Positions 1-4,142 of a stretch of DNA of 6,297 nt are shown here, one piece after another. Below the pieces are notes generated by a model, which saw nothing but the letters and a program-made list of their open reading frames with translations, did no database searches and had not been told where the DNA came from. The stretch's first letter is position 1. Each line of letters begins with the position of its first letter. Source of the stretch: Clostridiales bacterium (GTDB lineage: Bacteria > Bacillota > Clostridia > Lutisporales > Lutisporaceae); contig DUSG01000091.1 in NCBI GenBank assembly GCA_012842725.1, positions 1 to 6,297 on the forward strand, in the 5' to 3' direction. A program made the translations under genes and the position numbers.

Positions 1-206
1 GATATAGTAGAGGTTGTCCTTCCTTCTTTCTGTAAAAAAATTATATATGATATTATTACTGTATTTGTTACATTTTCTATGGATAACTTTCTATTTTGTA
101 AATATGTACAAAACATTTTAATATCTCTAACATATGATTCTAATGTATTATGACTCAGTTTCCTCTCTTCATGTAAATAACGAGAAAAAGCTTCTATATA
201 TGTCAT
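1..206 (-). CDS. xerD: Tyrosine recombinase XerD, N-terminal part (runs off window)
   Basis: This is the first 68 codons of a site-specific tyrosine recombinase; the rest lies beyond position 1. XerC/XerD-type enzymes resolve chromosome dimers at dif. The visible part is the N-terminal SAM-like DNA-binding domain. It shows the family pattern of an acidic/aromatic start (MTYIEAFSRYL), then LSHNTLESYVRDI at about residues 17-29, then a helix ending in LQKEGRTTSTI. The catalytic Arg/His/Tyr residues are outside the window and cannot be checked. The start is ATG at 204-206, with an AAGGGG SD about 8 nt upstream. The gene follows spoIIM in the same direction after 96 nt. From memory, xerD also lies near spoIIM in Bacillus, which supports XerD over XerC or an integrase. 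Confidence 0.85.
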   Translation of the reverse strand, partial: MTYIEAFSRYLHEERKLSHNTLESYVRDIKMFCTYLQNRKLSIENVTNTVIISYIIFLQKEGRTTSTI

Positions 207-268
207 TTCTTTGTCCCCTTTATAAATTATCTTTTTACATATTCAACATAAAGCAAAAAAATCCTCCA

Positions 269-298
269 TAGTATGAAAAATTTACTACATTGTATTTA
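269..298 (-). promoter_or_regulatory. Candidate SigG-type promoter upstream of xerD
   Basis: On the minus strand, TAAATA (293-298) is followed after 17 nt by CATACTA (269-275). The -10 is identical to the commonly quoted forespore SigG -10, and the -35 differs at one base from TGAATA. It lies in the spoIIM-xerD spacer about 60 nt before the xerD start. Such a match can occur by chance in AT-rich DNA, and forespore expression of xerD would be unexpected, so this is tentative. Confidence 0.25.
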
Positions 299-302
299 TA
301 TA

Positions 303-929
303 TTAGATAAATGAGGATATGCTTTTAATAAAAACAGGGGTTATATAAGACTCTATAACAATAGAAAATATGACTAAAGCAATACCTAATATAAATGAAA
401 AAATATAATTCATGAAATACTGTCTTTTCTCATATCTCTTTTCATTCTTGGATTTTAAAATAAATAAGCTATATTGTAATGAAAGTGAACACAAAAAAAT
501 TGTACTTGGTATTAAAACAATATTATGAGGTAATAAAGATACTAATGAAAATATTAAACCTTTTCTTCCGAAGCTTTCCACTAAGAAAGCTATCGTAAAA
601 CCAAAGCAAAATCCTTTAAAAACAGTGTAAATAGGTGAGAATATTATTCCTACATACGTTAATCCAAATATTAACAATAATAGTGCTGATACTATATTAC
701 TGATAAAAGAGTCCTTAAATATATCTGAATAGTCAAATAATTCTACTACAACTAATTCAAAATAACCATTTAAATATTTAATTAATAAATCTTTGGTTTC
801 ATCTGAAACATTCGATACCCAGTAAGCACCAAGACTTATACCAATAGAAAATAGTAAAATAAATACCAAGTAAAAATGACTATTTTCTTTTATATGTCTA
901 ATCATAATATAATTCAATTTTGTGAACAA
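303..929 (-). CDS. spoIIM: Stage II sporulation protein M (SpoIIM), engulfment membrane protein
   Basis: SpoIIM anchors the SpoIID-SpoIIM-SpoIIP complex, which hydrolyses septal peptidoglycan and drives engulfment; it acts in the mother-cell membrane. The protein is about 208 aa, near the family length. It has a short basic N-terminus (KLNYIMIRHIKENS) and about five hydrophobic segments, near residues 19-38, 78-98, 102-119, 126-156 and 173-197. The family-like motif LLPHNIVLIP is at about 132-141. I place the start at TTG 927-929. The SD AGGGGG (939-944) is 9 nt before it but directly abuts the ATG at 936-938, and the TTG start gives the usual N-terminal length. The open frame reaches GTG at 957-959, which has no SD. 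It follows nudF and precedes xerD. It is probably driven by a SigE-type promoter in the spacer, with its SD masked in readthrough mRNA. Confidence 0.88.
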   Translation of the reverse strand: MFTKLNYIMIRHIKENSHFYLVFILLFSIGISLGAYWVSNVSDETKDLLIKYLNGYFELVVVELFDYSDIFKDSFISNIVSALLLLIFGLTYVGIIFSPIYTVFKGFCFGFTIAFLVESFGRKGLIFSLVSLLPHNIVLIPSTIFLCSLSLQYSLFILKSKNEKRYEKRQYFMNYIFSFILGIALVIFSIVIESYITPVFIKSISSFI

Positions 930-998
930 AATATTCATCCCCCTCAGGCATTTGTCCACATTTTCATTAAAATATATGCCTGAGTCGGATATAATATT
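930..998 (-). promoter_or_regulatory. RNA hairpin covering the spoIIM ribosome binding site
   Basis: Minus-strand arms CTCAGGCAT (976-984) and ATGCCTGAG (943-951) pair perfectly over 9 bp. Beyond a 2x2 purine mismatch, ATCC (987-990) pairs with GGAT (937-940). AATATT (993-998) can then pair with AATATT (930-935), just before the TTG start. The SD AGGGGG at 939-944 lies inside the 3' arm. The 24-nt loop holds its own small ATTTT/AAAAT hairpin. No T-run follows on either strand, so it is not an intrinsic terminator. I infer translational control of spoIIM. Confidence 0.6.
939..945 (-). promoter_or_regulatory. spoIIM ribosome binding site (decides the start)
   Basis: GAGGGGG on the minus strand. 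AGGGGG can pair with the anti-SD sequence using one G-U pair. It touches the ATG at 936-938 with no gap, but is 9 nt from TTG 927-929, so the TTG is the better initiation codon. Confidence 0.6.
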
Positions 999-999
999 C
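971..999 (-). promoter_or_regulatory. SigE-type promoter for spoIIM
   Basis: The -35 GAATATT (993-999) and -10 CATATATT (971-978) are separated by exactly 14 nt. Against the Bacillus SigE pattern GHATATT-N14-CATACAHT, the -35 matches fully and the -10 at 7 of 8 positions. A start near 964-965 gives a leader of about 35 nt containing the SD. spoIIM is SigE-dependent in Bacillus, which fits. The predicted start lies downstream of the 5' arm of the SD-masking hairpin. Confidence 0.6.
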
Positions 1000-1000
1000 T

Positions 1001-1528
1001 TTATAGTTTAAAAGCGGTTAATAAAGCAACAATAGTTTTAGCATCCTTTATTTCTCCGTTTTTTATCATGTCAAAAACTTGACTCTTATGAAATATACAA
1101 ATGTCAATAAATTCATCTTCATCTTTTTTTAACTGGCTTTTAACAAGCTCTTCTGCTTTATAAATATATATAATTTCATCAGCAAAACCTGGTGAAGTAT
1201 ATATAGTATTTATTAGGGTAAGTTTATTTGAAGTATAACCTATCTCTTCTTGTAATTCTCTTAAAGCACATTTATAAGGCTCTTCCCCTATTTCCAATTT
1301 ACCTGCAGGAATTTCTATTAATATATCATTTATAGCTTTTCTAAACTGTTTAATAAAATATATATTCTCATTAGAGTCTATAGGTAATATAGCTACTGCT
1401 CCAGGATGCCTTATTATTTCTCTTTCAGTGATGTTTCCATTGGGTAATAATACAGTTTCAATATCTAATTTAACAATTTTACCATTATATAAATTTTTAC
1501 TTTTAACAGTCTTTTCAATGATATTCAT
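1001..1528 (-). CDS. nudF: ADP-ribose pyrophosphatase, Nudix family
   Basis: A cytosolic Nudix hydrolase expected to cleave ADP-ribose to AMP and ribose 5-phosphate. The 175 aa protein has a complete Nudix box at G76-Y98: GX5E, then a seven-residue gap, then RELQEEIGY. The REXXEE glutamates coordinate metal. SPGFADE follows at 112-118, and its proline (P113) lies 16 residues after the last box glycine. That spacing is the known mark of ADP-ribose-specific members. The N-terminal strand region (about 10-45, including HPGAVAILP) is also typical. Start ATG 1526-1528 has GGAG 9 nt upstream. A SigA-type promoter lies just upstream and overlaps that of the divergent small gene. spoIIM follows downstream, as in Bacillus from memory. 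Substrate preference within the family is inferred. Confidence 0.92.
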   Translation of the reverse strand: MNIIEKTVKSKNLYNGKIVKLDIETVLLPNGNITEREIIRHPGAVAILPIDSNENIYFIKQFRKAINDILIEIPAGKLEIGEEPYKCALRELQEEIGYTSNKLTLINTIYTSPGFADEIIYIYKAEELVKSQLKKDEDEFIDICIFHKSQVFDMIKNGEIKDAKTIVALLTAFKL

Positions 1529-1545
1529 TATATTTCACTCCATCA

Positions 1546-1575
1546 ATGTATTATTTTTAATTTGCTTCATATAAT
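1546..1575 (+). promoter_or_regulatory. SigE-like promoter of the MciZ-like gene
   Basis: The -10 CATATAAT (1568-1575) matches SigE CATACAHT at 7 of 8 positions. The upstream ATGTATT (1546-1552) matches GHATATT at 5 of 7, with a 15-nt spacer. A start near 1582 would give a leader of about 27 nt with the SD at 1593. The -10 also contains TATAAT, so SigA use is possible, but no SigA -35 is visible at the right distance. Bacillus mciZ is SigE-dependent. Confidence 0.45.
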
Positions 1576-1605
1576 ATTGTAGCACTAATTACGGAGGTGT
1601 GTTAA
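1576..1605 (-). promoter_or_regulatory. SigA-type promoter of nudF
   Basis: On the minus strand, the -35 TTAACA (1600-1605, 5 of 6) and -10 TACAAT (1576-1581, 5 of 6) are separated by 18 nt. Transcription starting near 1570 gives a leader of about 40 nt to the nudF ATG. The -10 directly abuts the -10 of the plus-strand promoter, and the element covers the SD of the divergent gene. Confidence 0.5.
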
Positions 1606-1608
1606 ACA

Positions 1609-1731
1609 ATGATAAAAATATATACAAAAAATAGCTTTTATTTTATTGGCAGAATTTCAGATTTGATATATATTTTAAACAATATTCCTGAAAGAAATAT
1701 CACTTTGAAAGAATATTTATCAAAAATTTAA
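1609..1731 (+). CDS. mciZ: MciZ-like small protein, putative FtsZ inhibitor of sporulating mother cell
   Basis: An open frame of 40 codons plus TAA, starting at ATG 1609-1611. A near-perfect SD, GGAGGTG (1593-1599), lies 9 nt upstream, and a SigE-like promoter precedes it. As I remember it, Bacillus subtilis MciZ is also 40 aa and binds FtsZ to stop Z-ring assembly in the mother cell. An ungapped alignment to that remembered sequence pairs FIGRISDLI (12-20) with LVGKAWEIR, and LKEYLSKI (33-40) with VKDWISKP. G14, L23, K34, S38 and K39 are identical, and several other positions are conservative. Residue 20 is Ile where I recall Arg. Position beside nudF also fits my memory of Bacillus. It is convergent with spo0A. 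Coding is well supported by SD and promoter; the MciZ identity rests on remembered sequence and is less certain. Confidence 0.65.
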   Translation: MIKIYTKNSFYFIGRISDLIYILNNIPERNITLKEYLSKI

Positions 1732-1780
1732 TCATTTATTATTGATTTTACATAATAATTGTTGAAACGATTTATTTTTC

Positions 1781-1840
1781 AAAAAGAAAAATGTGATTGC
1801 TGTATATCATTATTTCTTCAGCAATCACATTTCTTTTTTC
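1781..1840. terminator. Bidirectional intrinsic terminator between mciZ-like gene and spo0A
   Basis: A perfect 14-bp inverted repeat, AAATGTGATTGCTG (1789-1802) and CAGCAATCACATTT (1819-1832), with a 16-nt loop. On the plus strand it is followed by CTTTTTT (1833-1839). On the minus strand it is followed by TTTTCTTTTTG (1780-1790). The stem begins 6 nt after the spo0A stop codon and should also stop the convergent small gene. Confidence 0.9.
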
Positions 1841-2645
1841 AACTTATTTTCATCTCTAGTCTGAGTTTATCTGCCACCATTGCAATAAACTCAGAGTTAG
1901 TAGGTTTTCCTTTGTCATTATGTATGGTATAGCCAAATAGATTATTAATTACATCTACCCTTCCTCTACCCCAAGCAACTTCTATTGCATGTCTTATTGC
2001 TCTTTCTACTCTGCTGGAAGTTGTGTTATATTTTCTGGCTATTGACGGATACAACTCTTTAGTAACTGCGCTAAGAAGTTCCATGTTATTTACGACCATA
2101 GTTATTGCTTCTCTCAAATATATATAACCTTTAATATGTGCTGGAACACCTATCTCATGAATTATTCCTGTAATGGCAGATTCTAAATCCTGTGCTGGTT
2201 TGTTAGAGGATAAGCTTATAGAAGATGATTGCAAAAAACCCTTCTTTTCTATAATTGGTGAAATTAGACCCATAGATTCTCTTATCCTCTTGGCAAATAC
2301 ATCCATATCAAAAGGTTTTACTACATAATATTCTGCGCCTAAAGCTAAAGATTTTTGTGTAATCTTATCTTGTCCTACTGCAGAAAGAACAATTATTTTA
2401 GGTATTTTCTCCAAATTCATATTATTAAGCTTTTCTAATACCCCTAAACCATCTAGATGCGGCATAATAATATCTAAAATTACAACATCGGGTCGCTTTG
2501 ATGCTATTAAATCGAGAGCTTCTATTCCGTCTTTCGCCATACCAACTACTTCAAAATCATCCTGCATTTCCAAATATTCGCTCAAAATACTGCAAAAATC
2601 CTTATTATCATCAGCAATTAGTATTTTGATTTTATTAACAGCCAT
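1839..2645 (-). CDS. spo0A: Sporulation master response regulator Spo0A
   Basis: Spo0A~P binds 0A boxes and controls entry into sporulation; in many clostridia it is phosphorylated directly by orphan kinases. The 268 aa match the family length. The receiver domain (about 5-125) has acidic residues D12/D13, the phospho-acceptor D58 in VVILDIIMP, S88 and K110. A linker at about 130-155 leads to the Spo0A-specific DNA-binding domain, with PSIARKYNTTSSRVERAIRH (200-219), then IEVAWGRGR and GKPTNSEFIA. All key residues are present. Start ATG 2643-2645 has the SD AGGGGG 7 nt upstream. It lies downstream of spoIVB but is separated by a terminator and has its own SigH-type promoter with a 0A box. A strong hairpin terminator follows. 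Confidence 0.98.
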   Translation of the reverse strand: MAVNKIKILIADDNKDFCSILSEYLEMQDDFEVVGMAKDGIEALDLIASKRPDVVILDIIMPHLDGLGVLEKLNNMNLEKIPKIIVLSAVGQDKITQKSLALGAEYYVVKPFDMDVFAKRIRESMGLISPIIEKKGFLQSSSISLSSNKPAQDLESAITGIIHEIGVPAHIKGYIYLREAITMVVNNMELLSAVTKELYPSIARKYNTTSSRVERAIRHAIEVAWGRGRVDVINNLFGYTIHNDKGKPTNSEFIAMVADKLRLEMKIS

Positions 2646-2678
2646 TAGCTTTCCCCCTTAAAATTAGACTAAATAGTT

Positions 2679-2705
2679 ATTCGACAAACTAAATCTGTTT
2701 CCTGC
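2679..2705 (-). promoter_or_regulatory. SigH-type promoter of spo0A
   Basis: GCAGGAAAC (2697-2705), then 11 nt, then GTCGAAT (2679-2685). This fits the SigH pattern RNAGGAWWW-N11/12-RNNGAAT at all but the last -35 position. A start near 2672 leaves a leader of about 27 nt to the spo0A ATG, including the SD. spo0A is SigH-dependent in Bacillus and clostridia. Confidence 0.75.
2680..2686 (-). promoter_or_regulatory. Spo0A-binding 0A box in the spo0A promoter
   Basis: TGTCGAA on the minus strand is identical to the consensus 0A box TGNCGAA. It overlaps the SigH -10 (GTCGAAT), so Spo0A bound here would be expected to compete with RNA polymerase. No second perfect box was found in the spacer. Confidence 0.65.
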
Positions 2706-2782
2706 TATTTAATACCAATTATCGTTCATAAAATTCATACAAATTGAGACAATAATCTACCGTAAAAAACTACAATTTTTTT

Positions 2783-2812
2783 AAAAAAAGAAAACGGTAT
2801 TAATATACCGTT
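2783..2812 (-). terminator. Intrinsic terminator of spoIVB
   Basis: On the minus strand, AACGGTAT (2805-2812) pairs with ATACCGTT (2793-2800) across the loop ATTA, an 8-bp stem. It is followed by TTCTTTTTTT (2783-2792). The stem begins 12 nt after the spoIVB stop codon and separates spoIVB from spo0A transcription. Confidence 0.88.
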
Positions 2813-2824
2813 AAGGAAAGCATT

Positions 2825-3991
2825 TTATTGTCCTGCAGCTTTTTCATAACTTAAGGATTCAATGATATTTGCTTCCTTAAGCATCCAATCAGCAAATATA
2901 CCATACCCTTTCAAAGGATCATTTATTAATACATGAGTTACTGCTCCCACAAGCATACCATTTTGGATTATTGGACTACCAGACATACCTTGAATAATAC
3001 CACCTGTTTTTTCAATAAGCCTTTTATCTGTGACTTTTATTATCATACTTTTAGAATTAATATTTTGCTGCCTAAATATTTTTTGAATTTCTATATCAAA
3101 TTCTTCAACTTTATTGTTTTCTATAGTTGTCAATATTTTTGCAGGTCCTTCTTTAATTTGATAGTTTAAGGCAACAGGTATGGCTTGCTTTCTATGATCT
3201 ATTTTCTTTTTTTCTAATACTCCATATATACCAAATTTAGTATTTTTTAATATTGTACCATATGAATCGTTGTTTTCATTAAATAATCCGACTATCTCTC
3301 CAGGAGCAGCTTTTTTTGCTTTTTGTATGCTGATTACTTTAGCTTTTGAAATACTACCTCTATTTATATCTATAAGAACTCCTGTATCTACATCTGTAAT
3401 ACCATGACCTAAAGCAGCAAATATTCCAGTACTCGGTTCATAAAAAGTCATTGTGCCTACTCCGGCAATATTATCTCTAACCCATAAACCTATTTTATAT
3501 AATCTATCTTCATTACTCTGTACTGGTTTAACAATCAAATCAACTTGTTTACCCTTTCTTTCAACTGTTACTTTAACCTTTTCGTTTCTTTTACCTTTTT
3601 CGTTTATAATCTCAATAATATCTTTTTCATTCTCCACTTTTTGTCCATTTATATTTATTATTTTATCACCAACGGCAAAACCACTTTCTGCTGCTGGACA
3701 AACTTTTTTCCCATTTACATCTGTAATTGTAGATAACCCAACAACTAAAACTCCTTTTGATTCTATTTTTACCCCTATTGATTCACCAGAAGGAATCACT
3801 TCAATAGTAGATGATGTTTTCGAAATCTGATTGTTTTTCGATATAAAACTGAAAATTTTAATATCTTCTTGGTCTACATGTAACTTTTCAAACAGATTTA
3901 GTTTAATAATTGAAAATACTGAAAAAAATATACATAAAATAAAAAAGGATATTACACTAATCCAAATGTTATTTTTTCTTAATTTTTGCAA
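2825..3991 (-). CDS. spoIVB: SpoIVB serine peptidase (PDZ plus S55 domain)
   Basis: SpoIVB is exported from the forespore into the intermembrane space. In Bacillus it cleaves SpoIVFA there and so releases pro-SigK processing in the mother cell. With start TTG 3989-3991 the protein has 388 aa: a short basic end, one membrane segment (about 9-32), a PDZ domain (about 75-155, with GVLVVGL and GFAVGDKIININGQKV) and an S55 domain (about 160-380). The likely triad is H196 (ALGHG), D322 (KVTD) and S337 (GMSGSP); the Asp-Ser spacing of 15 equals that of the Bacillus enzyme. AGGAG (4002-4006) is 9 nt before this TTG but only 1 nt from GTG 3998-4000, the next choice. The frame stays open to ATG 4145-4147, overlapping recN, but that would add an unusual 52-residue tail. 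It has its own terminator and probably its own promoter. Confidence 0.93.
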   Translation of the reverse strand: MQKLRKNNIWISVISFFILCIFFSVFSIIKLNLFEKLHVDQEDIKIFSFISKNNQISKTSSTIEVIPSGESIGVKIESKGVLVVGLSTITDVNGKKVCPAAESGFAVGDKIININGQKVENEKDIIEIINEKGKRNEKVKVTVERKGKQVDLIVKPVQSNEDRLYKIGLWVRDNIAGVGTMTFYEPSTGIFAALGHGITDVDTGVLIDINRGSISKAKVISIQKAKKAAPGEIVGLFNENNDSYGTILKNTKFGIYGVLEKKKIDHRKQAIPVALNYQIKEGPAKILTTIENNKVEEFDIEIQKIFRQQNINSKSMIIKVTDKRLIEKTGGIIQGMSGSPIIQNGMLVGAVTHVLINDPLKGYGIFADWMLKEANIIESLSYEKAAGQ

Positions 3992-4000
3992 AAGCTTCAC

Positions 4001-4006
4001 TCTCCT
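4001..4006 (-). promoter_or_regulatory. spoIVB ribosome binding site (decides the start)
   Basis: AGGAGA on the minus strand is the only strong SD near the 5' end of the frame. It is correctly spaced for TTG 3989-3991 and too close to GTG 3998-4000. The ATG codons at 4073-4075 and 4145-4147 have no comparable site. Confidence 0.65.
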
Positions 4007-4050
4007 GTTTCCCCAGAAGAATTCGCCCTTCAATTTTCTTTCTCTAAAAT

Positions 4051-4080
4051 TAATTTTCCTATTTCGTAGTCCCATTATTC
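4051..4080 (-). promoter_or_regulatory. Weak forespore-type promoter candidate for spoIVB
   Basis: GAATA (4076-4080), 16 nt, then GGAAAATTA (4051-4059). The spacing and the GG/A positions resemble the SigF pattern GYATA-N16-GGNNANAHT, but three defining bases do not match. It is the best candidate I see between the recN terminator and the spoIVB SD. A start near 4044 would exclude both upstream ATG codons. Confidence 0.25.
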
Positions 4081-4114
4081 TATTAAATAATTTACATGGA
4101 ATAATTATGTCCAC

Positions 4115-4142
4115 AAAAAAAAAGACTTTATAAAGCCTTTTT
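4115..4142 (-). terminator. Intrinsic terminator of argR-recN
   Basis: On the minus strand, AAAAAGGCTT (4133-4142) pairs with AAGTCTTTTT (4119-4128), with one G-U pair and the loop TATA. The T-run continues to 4115 (nine T in all from 4123). The last three recN sense codons and its stop codon (4128-4130) lie inside the hairpin. Confidence 0.8.

Noticed and set aside
218..247. SigA-like TTGAAT/TATAAA pair just upstream of xerD
   Set aside because: The -10 abuts the xerD SD, so a transcript would start within or after the SD and could not be translated normally.
236..276. Very short minus-strand frames after GGAGG (262-266) in the spoIIM-xerD spacer
   Set aside because: The frames are 4 to 8 codons long with no recognisable leader-peptide logic such as repeated codons or paired hairpins.
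261..293. Possible spoIIM terminator (TAGTA/TACTA arms and a T-run)
   Set aside because: The stem is only 5 A/T-rich pairs plus wobbles, and the T-run is separated from it, so it is too weak to call.
2933..3169. Plus-strand open frame of 78 codons
   Set aside because: It lies wholly opposite the conserved S55 domain of spoIVB, has no SD, and gives a Cys/Phe-rich protein typical of an antisense shadow.
3453..4133. Several plus-strand open frames (3453-3830, 3545-3736, 3831-4133)
   Set aside because: All are opposite spoIVB or its leader, are rich in Phe/Ser/Ile from AT-rich antisense reading, and have no convincing start signals.
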